From Bordetella genomosp. 2 (GTDB lineage: Bacteria; Pseudomonadota; Gammaproteobacteria; Burkholderiales; Burkholderiaceae_B): DNA of 64,000 nt. How positions within the stretch are numbered: the stretch's first letter is position 1; every line of letters starts with the position of its first letter. Position numbers and translations under genes: made by a program. The notes beneath the pieces are model-generated. The model was not told the origin of the DNA, did no database searches, and saw nothing but the letters and a program-made list of their open reading frames with translations. Location of the stretch: the NCBI RefSeq assembly GCF_002261345.1, contig NZ_NEVT01000007.1:124001-188000 (forward strand). Reading direction: 5' to 3'. This document shows, piece after piece, positions 55,834 through 64,000 of the stretch.

Positions 55834-56670
55834 ATGGACGACCGCCTGTACCGCCGCCCGCCCGCCGGACGCGCCGATTGCGCCGAAGCGGCGGTGCTGC
55901 GCGTGCGCGGCGGCGCCCCCGACGCCGCCACCCAGACCGACCGGGTCGCCGAGGAAACCCCGGTGGCGCTGGAATACAACGGCATCAGCCACGCCACCAT
56001 GCTGGCCTCGCCGGCCGACCTGGAAGATTTCGCGCTGGGCTTCTCGCTGACCGAAGGCATCGTCGACCGGCCGGCCGACGTGCGCGGCATCGAGGTGGCG
56101 CCGCAGTTCAACGGCATCGTGGTGCAGATGGAGATCTCCAGCGCCTGCGCCGCGCGCCTCAAGGCGCGCCGCCGCGCCATGGCGGGCCGCACCGGCTGCG
56201 GCCTGTGCGGCGTCGAGACGCTGCCCGAAGTGCTGCGCCAGCTGCCGCCCGTGCCGGACGCCGCCGCCGTGCCGCTTGCCGCGGTGCTGGGCGCCATGCG
56301 GGCGATGCGCGGCAGCCAGGCGCTGCACGACCTCACCGGCGCCACTCACGCCGCGGCCTGGGCCGACGCCGGCGGCCAGGTGCGCCTGGTGCGCGAGGAC
56401 GTGGGCCGCCACAATGCGCTGGACAAGCTGATCGGCGCGCTGGCCCGCCAGGACGTCGACGCGCGCGCCGGCCTGGTCCTGGTATCCAGCCGCGCCAGCT
56501 ACGAGATGGTGCAGAAATGCGCCGCCGCCGGCATCGGCATCCTGGCGGCGGTATCCGCGCCCACCGCGCTGGCCATCCGCGTGGCGCAGCACACCAATGT
56601 CGCGCTGCTGGGCTTCGTGCGCAACGCCGACGCCGCCATCTATGCGCATGCCGAACGCATCCTATCCTGA
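55834..56670 (+). CDS. fdhD: Formate dehydrogenase accessory sulfurtransferase FdhD/FdsC
   Basis: 278 aa. FdhD transfers sulfur onto the molybdenum site of FdsA. Motif TGCGLCGVE (C122, C125) carries the sulfur; other blocks are EETPVALEYNGISH, EDFALGFSLTEGIV, VREDVGRHNALDKLIG and SSRASYEMVQKCAAAGI. The ATG at 55834 is 14 bases after fdsA. In Fds operons this gene is called fdsC; both names apply. Confidence 0.93.
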   Translation: MDDRLYRRPPAGRADCAEAAVLRVRGGAPDAATQTDRVAEETPVALEYNGISHATMLASPADLEDFALGFSLTEGIVDRPADVRGIEVAPQFNGIVVQMEISSACAARLKARRRAMAGRTGCGLCGVETLPEVLRQLPPVPDAAAVPLAAVLGAMRAMRGSQALHDLTGATHAAAWADAGGQVRLVREDVGRHNALDKLIGALARQDVDARAGLVLVSSRASYEMVQKCAAAGIGILAAVSAPTALAIRVAQHTNVALLGFVRNADAAIYAHAERILS

Positions 56671-56676
56671 ACGCCC

Positions 56677-56928
56677 ATGGACATCGCCAACCTGATCCGC
56701 ATGGCCAATCGCATCGGCGATTTCTTCGACGCCCTGCCCGACCGCGAAGAAGCGATCGAAGGCGTGGCCGGCCACATCCACAAGTTCTGGGAGCCCCGCA
56801 TGCGCCGCGCGCTGCTGGATTTCCTCAGCCAGCACGCCGACGGACAGGCGGGCGAGGTGCGCCTGTCCGGGCTGGTGCTGGAAGCCGTCACCCGCCACCG
56901 CGCGCGGCTCGCGCCCCGCGCCGCCTGA
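56677..56928 (+). CDS. fdsD: Formate dehydrogenase delta subunit
   Basis: 83 aa. NLIRMANRIGDFFDALPDREEAIEGVAGHIHKFWEPRMR (read in parts) matches the small FdsD protein, an assembly/stability subunit of soluble NAD-dependent formate dehydrogenases. Its place 6 bases after fdhD, in order fdsGBA-fdhD-fdsD, is the usual one. Last gene of the operon. Confidence 0.92.
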   Translation: MDIANLIRMANRIGDFFDALPDREEAIEGVAGHIHKFWEPRMRRALLDFLSQHADGQAGEVRLSGLVLEAVTRHRARLAPRAA

Positions 56929-57062
56929 GGGCGGGCGCCGGCCGGCGCGCCTGCACGGCGTCAAATGGCCCCGGGCGGGCGAAGCCGCGCCACGGCCGGC
57001 GCCGGACCCGCGCGGCACGGGAACTGCTACATTGGCGGGCCAGCCGTCCCAATGCCGCCCGC

Positions 57063-58193
57063 ATGTCCATCCCGCCCACCGTCCACTGGATCGAATCCGG
57101 CCAACCCCGTTCCGCGCTCTGGCGCTCAGAAAGCGCCGCGCCGCCGCCCGCCCGCATCCAGGTCGCCGACGACCGGCTGCGCGCCGACGCGGCCTACCGG
57201 CTGATCTGCGAAGGCACCGCGCTGCTGTGGCGCGGCGACTTCCACAACGCCCGCCAGTTGCTGCAGGCCCTGGCGCGGCGCATCGACAAGAAGCCGCGCA
57301 AGCCGGCCGACAATGCCCTGGACGCCTTCAACCGCCACCGCCAGGCGCAGTCGCAGCGCGCGCGCCTGCTGGGCAGCCTGCTGCTGTCGTTCGACGCCGA
57401 CCACGGGCTGGACCTGCGGCGCGCGCCGGACGTGCGGCAAGCCTGCCTGCAGGCCTACGGCCCGGCCGCCGGTCCGTACCTGGCATCGCTGCGCGAACTG
57501 CAGGGCGTGGTCGGCGCGCACGAGTGGCGCAGGAAAGGCGTGCCCATCCCGGCGCTGGGCGGCGCGCGCATCCATCCGCACTATGGCGTCTTCTCGCCGG
57601 TGCGCGGCGAATACCTGGACCTGGCGGCGCGCGCGCCGCTGCCGGGCGGCCAGGCCGCGCTGGCCTACGACATCGGCACCGGCACCGGCGTACTGGCCGC
57701 CGTGCTGGCGCGCCGCGGCGTCGAGCGCGTGGTCGCCACCGACCAGGGCCCGCGCGCCCTCGCCTGCGCGCGCGACAACCTCGACCGGCTGGGCCTGGGC
57801 GCGCGCGTCGAGGTCGTGCAGGCGGATCTCTTCCCGTCCGGCCAGGCGCCCCTGGTCGTCTGCAATCCGCCCTGGCTGCCGGCCCGGCCCAGCTCGCCGG
57901 TGGAGCATGCGGTCTACGACCCCGACAGCCGCATGCTGCGCGGCTTCCTGCAAGGGCTGGCGCCGCACCTGGCGCCGCGGGGCGAAGGCTGGCTGATCCT
58001 GTCGGACCTGGCCGTGCACCTGGGCCTGCGCCAGGCCGACGAAGTGCCGGCCCTGATCGCCCGGCACGGCCTGCGCGTGCTCGACCGGCTGGATGCGCGC
58101 CCGGTGCATCCGCGCGCCTCCGACCCGGACGACCCGCTGCACGCGGCGCGCGCGGCCGAGATCACGTCGCTGTGGCGGCTGGCCGCCGCCTGA
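57063..58193 (+). CDS. Class I SAM-dependent methyltransferase (NPPW type)
   Basis: 376 aa. The C-terminal half has the Rossmann methyltransferase site (LAYDIGTGTGVLAAVLARRG) and the amide-methylation motif CNPPWLP; the N-terminal 170 residues are a helical substrate-binding domain. NPPW is shared with PrmC-like N5-glutamine and 23S/16S base methyltransferases; the long N-terminus points away from classical PrmC, so the target is unknown. The start at 57063 gives MSIPPTVHW; there is no strong ribosome site. Follows fdsD by 134 bases and seems unrelated to it. Confidence 0.75.
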   Translation: MSIPPTVHWIESGQPRSALWRSESAAPPPARIQVADDRLRADAAYRLICEGTALLWRGDFHNARQLLQALARRIDKKPRKPADNALDAFNRHRQAQSQRARLLGSLLLSFDADHGLDLRRAPDVRQACLQAYGPAAGPYLASLRELQGVVGAHEWRRKGVPIPALGGARIHPHYGVFSPVRGEYLDLAARAPLPGGQAALAYDIGTGTGVLAAVLARRGVERVVATDQGPRALACARDNLDRLGLGARVEVVQADLFPSGQAPLVVCNPPWLPARPSSPVEHAVYDPDSRMLRGFLQGLAPHLAPRGEGWLILSDLAVHLGLRQADEVPALIARHGLRVLDRLDARPVHPRASDPDDPLHAARAAEITSLWRLAAA

Positions 58194-58329
58194 GCCGGCG
58201 CCCGCACAACCTCGCTGTCATGTTGGCCGCCGTCGCGGCGCGCCGTCACAGTCATGTCCTGTTGCATTCATCGCGGCGTCATCTGCGTCGTCAATCATTC
58301 CGCTTCCTTTTCCCATGGCACGCGGAACG

Positions 58330-60246
58330 ATGAAAACCTGGCAGAAAAACACGAGCGCCCTGCTGTTCGGCTCCCTGGCGCTGCTGGCCGGCTGCGGCAG
58401 CGGCAGCGATGACGACGACGATGCTCCCCCGCCATCGCCGCCGGCGGCGAGCCGGCCGATGGAGTTGACCATCCTGCACATCAACGACCATCACTCCAAC
58501 CTGGATGCCAAGTCCCGGACCTTGCAGCTCAAGAACGCCGCCGGCGCCGCCACGGCGGTGAGCGTGGACGCCGGGGGCTTCCCGCGCGTGACGGCCGCCA
58601 TCGAGGAGCTGGCGGGACAGTCGGCCAATGTACTCAAGCTGCACGCCGGCGATGCCATGACCGGCACGCTGTATTTCAACCGCGCGGGCGAACCCGGCGA
58701 AGCCGACGCGGCCCTGATGAATACGGTGTGCTTCGACGCGATGACACTGGGCAACCACGAGTTCGACAAAGGCGACAGCGGCCTGCACCGCTTCATCGAA
58801 CTGCTGCATGCCGGCGCCTGCCAGACGCCGCTCTTGAGCGCCAACGTCAGCTTTGGCGCCGACTCGCCGCTGAACCCCTCGCGCGCGCCGGGACTGGTGC
58901 AGCCGTCGATCGTCGTGCAGCGCGACGGCCAGCCGATCGGCCTGGTCGGCCTGACCATCGCCAACAAGACGCAGCAGTCGTCCAGCCCCGATCCCGGCAC
59001 CGTGTTCTCGGACGAGACCGCCGCCGCCCAGGAGCAGATCAACGCGCTGCGCGCCCAGGGCGTGAACAAGATCATCGTCATGAGCCACATCGGCTATGGC
59101 TACGACAAGCAGGTGATCGCCGGATTGAGCGGCGTGGACGTGGTGGTGGGCGGCGATTCGCATACCCTGCTGGGCCCCGACACCATGTCCGCCTATGGCG
59201 TGGGCACGCCGAGCGGCGCCTATCCGACCGAACTGACCGACAAGGACGGCAAGCGGGTCTGCCTGGTGCAAGCCAGGGAATACTCGCAAGTGGTGGGCGA
59301 GCTGAAGGTCAGCTTCGACGCCAACGGCGACGTCACCGCCTGCGCGGGCACGCCGCACGTGCTGATCGGCGACGCGCTCGAAGTCGGCGGCACCGCCCCC
59401 AACCCGGCCGACGAGGCCGCCATGCGGGCCGACATCGCCGCCAGCGGCTTCCTGCGCGTGCAGGCCCCGGACCCGGAGGCCACCGCGGTGCTGCAGCCGT
59501 ACAAGGACAAGGTCGACGCCTACAGCCAGAGCGTGGTGGCCTCGGTGCCCGAGGAACTGTGCTCGCGCCGCGTGCCCGGCGGCCCCGGCTCGGTGGATTA
59601 CGGCCGCTCCAGCGCGGCATGCAACGCGCTGGGCAGCGTCAGCGTGCGGGGCGGCGACATCCAGCAACTGGTGGCGCAAGCCTATGTGGAAGTGGCCAAC
59701 GCCCTGTACGGCGGCGCCGACATTTCGCTGCAGAGCGGCGGCGGCGTGCGCATCCCGCTGGAAGGCGAGGTGACCGCGGCCCGGGTGATCGAAGTGGTGC
59801 CGTTCGGCAACATGCTGTGGCGCCTGGACGTGACCGGCGCCGAGGTCAAGAGCATGCTGGAAGACGGCCTGCAGGCGGTCTACGGCCCGGGCGGCAGCAC
59901 CGGCCCGTACCCGTACACCGGCGGCCTGCGCTTCGACGTGAACAGCCTGCAGACCCAGGGCAACCGCGTGTCCAACGTGGAAGTGCGCGACGCCGCCACC
60001 GGCGCGTGGCAGCCGCTGGATCCGGCCCGCACCTACAAGCTGTTCGTGCTGAGCTTCAACGCCACCGGCGGCGACGGCTACAAGACCCTGGCCAACGTGC
60101 CCGCCGAACGCCGCCAGGACATCGGCGTGCTCGACGCCGACGTGCTGCAGACGTACATCGACATGCAGGCCAAGGACGCGAGCGGCTTGCCGGTGCTGCG
60201 GAAACTGCCGGTGGAGTTGTATAGCACCAAGAGCTATATCGAGTAG
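58330..60246 (+). CDS. 5'-nucleotidase/UshA-like lipoprotein
   Basis: 638 aa. A lipobox (LLAGC, Cys22) makes it a lipoprotein; an Asp-rich tract DDDDD and Pro-rich linker follow. The metallophosphoesterase domain shows LTILHINDHHSN, LHAGDAMTGTLYF, TLGNHEFDKG, VMSHIGYGYD and GGDSHTLLG; the 5'-nucleotidase C-terminal domain shows LQSGGGVRIPLEGEVT and VPFGNMLW. It should hydrolyse nucleotides or related phosphoesters at the outer membrane or periplasm, releasing phosphate and nucleoside. ATG 58330 is preferred over 58315 because GCGGAA precedes it and the signal begins there. Confidence 0.88.
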   Translation: MKTWQKNTSALLFGSLALLAGCGSGSDDDDDAPPPSPPAASRPMELTILHINDHHSNLDAKSRTLQLKNAAGAATAVSVDAGGFPRVTAAIEELAGQSANVLKLHAGDAMTGTLYFNRAGEPGEADAALMNTVCFDAMTLGNHEFDKGDSGLHRFIELLHAGACQTPLLSANVSFGADSPLNPSRAPGLVQPSIVVQRDGQPIGLVGLTIANKTQQSSSPDPGTVFSDETAAAQEQINALRAQGVNKIIVMSHIGYGYDKQVIAGLSGVDVVVGGDSHTLLGPDTMSAYGVGTPSGAYPTELTDKDGKRVCLVQAREYSQVVGELKVSFDANGDVTACAGTPHVLIGDALEVGGTAPNPADEAAMRADIAASGFLRVQAPDPEATAVLQPYKDKVDAYSQSVVASVPEELCSRRVPGGPGSVDYGRSSAACNALGSVSVRGGDIQQLVAQAYVEVANALYGGADISLQSGGGVRIPLEGEVTAARVIEVVPFGNMLWRLDVTGAEVKSMLEDGLQAVYGPGGSTGPYPYTGGLRFDVNSLQTQGNRVSNVEVRDAATGAWQPLDPARTYKLFVLSFNATGGDGYKTLANVPAERRQDIGVLDADVLQTYIDMQAKDASGLPVLRKLPVELYSTKSYIE

Positions 60247-60287
60247 GGGCGCGGTGGTGCCACGGCGGCGGTGAAAGTTCTTCTGGC

Positions 60288-60571
60288 GTCGGGGCCTGGT
60301 CCGGGGAGCGGCCGGGCTTCCGGGGCCGTCCGGGCGCCCTGCGCGCCCGGCGCCGCTTCGTCAACCTCGTCAGCCTGCGGCTTCCTTCGGTTTCCCTCGC
60401 TCGGCCCCGAGGCGCCCGGCCGCTCCCCGGACCAGGCCCCGACTCGCGCCAATGCCGATTCCACCATCGACGGGACGGTTGGGGTTCTTGAGCTTCGTGG
60501 GTGGCGCTGGGGAGGGAAGAAAAATCGTGCAGTGCCGCGAATCCGGGCCGCCCTGCGCGGCCCGGATTCGC
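60288..60571 (+). repeat. Structured repeat locus B, unit B1
   Basis: Long hairpin: the arm at 60288-60317 (starting GTCGGGGCCTGGTCCGGGGA) is perfectly complementary to 60414-60443 over 30 bases; the loop carries the nested CCGGGCGC-CCTGC-GCGCCCGG hairpin and the conserved core in reverse (CCTTCGGTTTCCCTCGC). After 93 bases comes the short hairpin GCGAATCCGGGCCGC-CCTGC-GCGGCCCGGATTCGC (60537-60571), perfect over 15 bp. Same orientation and spacing as A1. Confidence 0.9.
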
Positions 60572-60752
60572 ATTCAGGCTCGGAATGGCGGGGGGCGGAT
60601 CGGGTTTGTGTTGTTGTTGTGGCGGAGTATCGGCGCTCCCTCCGATATTGTCTGCGAGCCTTATCGGTGGCATCCGCAATACGCGGCGCATCGAACAGTT
60701 GGGTCAAGATCCACACACGCACTCAGCCCTCTCCCCGCGCCACCGCACGAAT
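60572..60752. other. Centre of repeat locus B
   Basis: 181 bases between B1 and B2, including a GTTGTTGTTGT tract (60609-60619). No similarity to the centre of locus A beyond the first few bases, and no gene. Confidence 0.5.
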
Positions 60753-61036
60753 GCGTCTGCAAGCCGCGCAGGGCGGCTTGCAGACGCGGCCCCGCAAGAC
60801 GTTCTTCTTGTCCCCCGACGCCGCGACGAAGGGCCAAGCACGCGGTCGGCCCCGGCGGCGTGGCGGGTTGCAACCGATGCGAGTCGTGGCGGGAGGCGGA
60901 GAGCCGGCGGGGCGCCTCGGGGCCGAGCGAGGGAAACCGAAGGAGCGTAGCGACGAGGTTGACGAAGCGGCGCCGGGCGCGCAGGGCGCCCGGACGGCCC
61001 CGGAAGCCCCGCCGGCTCTCCGCCTCCCGCCACGAC
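60753..61036 (-). repeat. Structured repeat locus B, unit B2
   Basis: Short hairpin GCGTCTGCAAGCCGC-GCAGG-GCGGCTTGCAGACGC (60753-60787), perfect 15 bp; then 95 bases; then a long hairpin whose 31-base arm at 60883-60913 (GTCGTGGCGGGAGGCGGAGA at its start) is perfectly complementary to 61006-61036. The 92-base loop matches A2 closely (GAGGGAAACCGAAGGAGCG; GACGAGGTTGACGAAGCGG; nested CCGGGCGC-GCAGG-GCGCCCGG). It ends 33 bases before the LysR stop. Confidence 0.9.
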
Positions 61037-61069
61037 GCCATGAGAAAACCCACCCTCCACGGCCCAAAG

Positions 61070-61978
61070 TCACTGCCACCCACACGCATGGATCATGAAT
61101 TGCCGCGCCGCTTCGGCCGGCCTGGCCAGCGCCGCGCGCGGATGCCAGATCAAGCCCGCTTCCATGGGCGGCACAGCATCGGCGATCGGCACTGCCTCGA
61201 TCTTCTTGCCCTCCAGCGACCACGGCCGGTACACCATGTCCGATAGCACGGTCACCCCGAAGCCGTGCGCTACCAGGCCGCGCAAGGCTTCCATCGAACG
61301 AGTGCGGAAAGCGATGTCGGGCCGCAGGCCGTGCCGTTGCCAGTACGCCAGCGTGGAGCGCTCGCCCTCGTCCATCTCCAGCAGGATGTACGGGCATGCC
61401 GCGATGTCCGCCAGGGTGGGCACCGGCCGCGCCAGCAGCGGGTGCCCGGCCGCCGCCCACAACTGGCGCCGCGAGCGCACCAGCACGTGGTGGCCGAAGC
61501 GGGCACGCCTGTCCATGTTGGACACCAGGGCCACGCCCAGCTCCACCTCGCCGCTGGCCACGGCGGCTTCGATGGCCGGGCGGTCCATGTCGACCAGGTC
61601 CAGCACCACGTCCGGATAGCGCTTGCGGAAACGCGCCAGCAGTTCGGGCAGGAAATAGCCCAGCACCGTATACGACGCCGCAATACGCACCGAGCCGCGC
61701 AGCGCGTAGCGCTGGAAGCCGGGCTCGCGCAGGGCGTCGTCGAGCGTGTCCAGCACTTCGCGGGCGCGCTGGTGGAAATTGTGGCCCTCCGGCGTCAGGG
61801 TGACGCCGTGCGGATGGCGGTCGAACAGCCGCACGCCCAATTGCCCTTCCAGCGCCAGGATGGCGTTGGTGACCGCCGACTGGGACACGTGCTCGTCGGT
61901 GGCGGCCATCGACAGGCGGCCTGTGCGGGCCGCCGCGACGAAGTAGCGCAACTGGCGCAGCGTGACATCCTTGGACAT
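61070..61978 (-). CDS. LysR-family transcriptional regulator
   Basis: 302 aa. Winged helix at residues 5-65 (LRQLRYFVAAARTGRLSMAATDEHVSQSAVTNAI, in parts; LGVRLFDRHPHGVTLTPEG) and an effector domain starting near GSVRIAASYTVLGYFLPELL. Divergent from the indolepyruvate ferredoxin oxidoreductase gene across 102 bases, so probably its regulator. The start ATG (61976-61978) lies inside an inverted repeat. Confidence 0.87.
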   Translation of the reverse strand: MSKDVTLRQLRYFVAAARTGRLSMAATDEHVSQSAVTNAILALEGQLGVRLFDRHPHGVTLTPEGHNFHQRAREVLDTLDDALREPGFQRYALRGSVRIAASYTVLGYFLPELLARFRKRYPDVVLDLVDMDRPAIEAAVASGEVELGVALVSNMDRRARFGHHVLVRSRRQLWAAAGHPLLARPVPTLADIAACPYILLEMDEGERSTLAYWQRHGLRPDIAFRTRSMEALRGLVAHGFGVTVLSDMVYRPWSLEGKKIEAVPIADAVPPMEAGLIWHPRAALARPAEAARQFMIHACGWQ

Positions 61979-62011
61979 ATATTTTCCACATACCTGCTAG
62001 CTGAATATATG
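61976..62011. promoter_or_regulatory. Divergent LysR / oxidoreductase control region
   Basis: CATATATT (61976-61983) is repeated in inverted form as AATATATG (62004-62011), 20 bases apart, in an AT-rich stretch otherwise unlike the GC-rich flanks. It could be the LysR binding site; one arm overlaps the regulator's own start codon, which would suit autorepression. Confidence 0.4.
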
Positions 62012-62080
62012 AATATACGATAACCAGGCGGCTCTCTACACTGCCGGAAAAAACACTCATCCGGCCACGAGGAGACACGC

Positions 62081-64000
62081 ATGAACGCCCCCTTCCCCGC
62101 CGGCGCGGCCGGCCTGCCCGCCCCCGCCCTGGACGACAAATACACCCTGGACACCGGCCGCATCTACCTGAGCGGCACCCAGGCGCTGGTCAAACTGCCG
62201 CTGCTGCAGCGGTCGCGCGACCGCCTGGCCGGACTCAATACCGCCGGCTACATATCGGGCTACCGGGGTTCGCCCCTGGGCGGCCTGGACCTGGCGCTGT
62301 GGAAAGCCAAGCACCACTTGCAGGCGCACGACGTGGTGTTCCAGCCGGGCCTGAACGAGGACCTGGCCGCCACCGCGGTCTGGGGCACCCAGCAGCTCAA
62401 CCTGTTCCCCGGCGCCACGCGCGACGGCGTATTCGGCATGTGGTACGGCAAGGGGCCCGGCGTGGACCGCTCCATCGACGTGCTCAAGCACGCCAATTCG
62501 GCCGGCACCGCGCCCCACGGCGGCGTGCTGCTGCTGGCCGGCGACGACCATGCGGCCAAATCCTCGTCGGTGGCGCACCAGTCGGAGCACGTGCTGATCG
62601 CCAGCGGCATTCCGGTGCTGTACCCCTCGAACGTCCAGGAATACCTGGACTACGGGCTGCACGGCTGGGCCATGAGCCGCTACACCGGCTTGTGGGTGGC
62701 CATGAAGTGCGTGACCGACGTGGTCGAATCGAGCGCCTCGGTGGAAGTCGACCCCGCGCGCGTGCGCGTGGTCCTGCCGGACGAGCCGCTGCCCGATGGC
62801 GGCCTGAACATCCGCTGGCCGGATACGCCGCTGGCCCAGGAAGCGCGGCTGCTGGACCACAAGTGGTATGCGGCGCTGGCCTACGTGCGCGCCAACCGGC
62901 TGAACCGGGTGGTGCTGGACAGCCCGACGGCGCATTTCGGCATCATGACGGCGGGCAAGGCCTACCTGGACGTGCGCCAGGCGCTCAACGACCTGGGCCT
63001 GGACGAGGCGGCCTGCCGGGCGGCGGGCATCCGGCTCATGAAGGTGGGCTGCATCTGGCCGCTCGACGCGCAGGACGCGCGCGCCTTCGCCACCGGCCTG
63101 AAGGAAATCCTGGTCGTCGAGGAAAAACGCCAGATCCTCGAATATGCCCTCAAGGAAGAGCTCTACAACTGGCGCGACGATGTGCGGCCGCGCGTGTACG
63201 GCAAATTCGACGAGCGCGACAACGGCGGCGGCGAATGGTCCACCCCTCGCGGCGGCTGGCTGCTGCCGGCGCGCCATGAACTGTCGCCCGCGCTGATCGC
63301 GCGCGCCATCGCGGCGCGGCTCGACAAGGCCGGCCTGCCGGCGGCGCTGCGCGCCCGCATCGCGGCGCGCCTGGCGGTGATCGACGCGAAAGAACGCGAG
63401 GCGGCGCGGCCGGTCCTGACCGAGGAGCGCAAGCCGTGGTTCTGCTCCGGATGCCCGCACAACACTTCCACGCGGGTGCCGGAAGGCTCGCGCGCGGTGG
63501 CGGGCATCGGCTGCCACTACATGGCGATGTGGATGGACCGCAATACCGACACCTTCAGCCAGATGGGCGGCGAAGGCGTGGCCTGGCTGGGCCAGAAGGA
63601 CTTCACCACGGAACGCCACATCTTCGCCAACCTGGGCGACGGCACCTACTTCCATTCGGGCCTGCTGGCGATCCGCGCGGCAGTGGCGGCGCGCGCGCCC
63701 ATCACCTACAAGATCCTCTACAACGACGCGGTGGCCATGACGGGCGGCCAGCCGGTGGACGGGGTGCTGACCGTGCCGCAGATCGCCGCGCAGGTGCGGG
63801 CCGAAGGCGTGGCGCGGGTCGTCGTGGTGACCGACGAGCCGGACAAGTACGCGCGCGGGCCGGCCCTGCCCGCCGGCGTGGCTGTCCATCACCGCAGCGC
63901 GCTCGACGCGGTGCAGCGCGAACTGCGCGAGATCGCGGCCACCACCGTGCTCATCTACGACCAGACCTGTGCCACCGAGAAGCGCCGTCGCCGCAAGCGC
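62081..64000 (+). CDS. Indolepyruvate ferredoxin oxidoreductase, N-terminal part
   Basis: Partial: 640 codons open to the window end; full-length members are about 1150-1190 aa. A thiamine-diphosphate enzyme that oxidatively decarboxylates aryl-pyruvates from aromatic amino-acid breakdown to aryl-acetyl-CoA. Blocks: TGRIYLSGTQALVKLPLLQ, YISGYRGSPLGGLDLALWK, HGGVLLLAGDDHAAKSSSVAHQ, ILVVEEKRQILEYALKEELYN, FCSGCPHNTSTRVPEGSRAVAGIGCHYM (in parts) and the TPP site NLGDGTYFHSGLLAIRAAV plus YNDAVAMTGGQPVDG. The start MNAPFPAG at 62081 has GAGGAGA upstream. Bacterial one-chain fusion type; the C-terminal gamma domain lies beyond the window. Confidence 0.9.
   Translation, partial: MNAPFPAGAAGLPAPALDDKYTLDTGRIYLSGTQALVKLPLLQRSRDRLAGLNTAGYISGYRGSPLGGLDLALWKAKHHLQAHDVVFQPGLNEDLAATAVWGTQQLNLFPGATRDGVFGMWYGKGPGVDRSIDVLKHANSAGTAPHGGVLLLAGDDHAAKSSSVAHQSEHVLIASGIPVLYPSNVQEYLDYGLHGWAMSRYTGLWVAMKCVTDVVESSASVEVDPARVRVVLPDEPLPDGGLNIRWPDTPLAQEARLLDHKWYAALAYVRANRLNRVVLDSPTAHFGIMTAGKAYLDVRQALNDLGLDEAACRAAGIRLMKVGCIWPLDAQDARAFATGLKEILVVEEKRQILEYALKEELYNWRDDVRPRVYGKFDERDNGGGEWSTPRGGWLLPARHELSPALIARAIAARLDKAGLPAALRARIAARLAVIDAKEREAARPVLTEERKPWFCSGCPHNTSTRVPEGSRAVAGIGCHYMAMWMDRNTDTFSQMGGEGVAWLGQKDFTTERHIFANLGDGTYFHSGLLAIRAAVAARAPITYKILYNDAVAMTGGQPVDGVLTVPQIAAQVRAEGVARVVVVTDEPDKYARGPALPAGVAVHHRSALDAVQRELREIAATTVLIYDQTCATEKRRRRKR

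Noticed and set aside
57063-58193. Calling the methyltransferase prmC
   Set aside because: NPPW replaces NPPY, the N-terminal domain is much longer than in PrmC, and no prfA gene is adjacent.

Overview
This is about 64 kb of very GC-rich, densely coded chromosome from a Betaproteobacterium of the Alcaligenaceae, most likely the genus Bordetella. The pointers are four stand-alone Bug-type tripartite-tricarboxylate binding proteins without TctA/TctB membrane partners, many CaiB/CoA-ligase/enoyl-CoA-hydratase clusters each next to a LysR or IclR regulator, an Fds-type formate dehydrogenase, and the general gene style. No IS481-like or other insertion sequence, prophage, CRISPR array or rRNA was seen, so a strain poor in insertion sequences is more likely than B. 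pertussis. Species cannot be settled by eye.

Layout. 1-1.1 kb: end of lnt, then a tRNA-Ala(GGC)/Glu(TTC)/Asp(GTC) operon with promoter and terminator. 1.2-7.7 kb: a LysR gene converging on an amine/amino-acid uptake and oxidation operon (FAD oxidase, ABC transporter, RidA). 8-13.7 kb: class III aminotransferase and RpiR regulator, divergent from a nitrilase, a Bug protein and an M81 peptidase that carries a frameshift. 13.8-17.9 kb: LysR divergent from Bug, CaiB and CitE-like lyase genes. 18-22.4 kb: a Fur-box iron operon (two small membrane proteins, PepSY protein, TonB receptor). 22.6-27.9 kb: bioB, an EamA exporter, an MFS transporter, a peroxiredoxin and a small secreted protein. 28-34 kb: a giant DUF748/AsmA-like protein and moaC-moaD-moaE-moeA. 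34-48.4 kb: thiol dioxygenase and acrylyl-CoA reductase-like genes, then two acyl-CoA clusters, the second organised around an IclR regulator with recognisable operators. 48.4-57 kb: moaA, a ModE/PBP-type regulator and the molybdenum formate dehydrogenase operon fdsGBA-fdhD-fdsD. 57-64 kb: a methyltransferase, a 5'-nucleotidase lipoprotein, a LysR gene and the start of an indolepyruvate ferredoxin oxidoreductase.

Functional links. The molybdenum cofactor genes (moaCDE, moeA, moaA) lie either side of the enzyme that needs the cofactor (FdsA) and its maturation factor (FdhD). The four Bug genes sit in catabolic clusters and probably scout for organic acids that the neighbouring CoA ligases, CoA transferases, hydratases or lyases process.

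The most unusual feature is a family of structured intergenic repeats at 24.55-25.32, 46.43-46.83 and 60.29-61.04 kb. Each locus holds two units in inverted orientation. Each unit has a long hairpin whose 17-34 bp arms are different in every copy yet (nearly) perfectly self-complementary, while the loop is conserved. In the first and third loci each unit also has a second 15-bp hairpin behaving the same way. I do not recognise this family as a described element.
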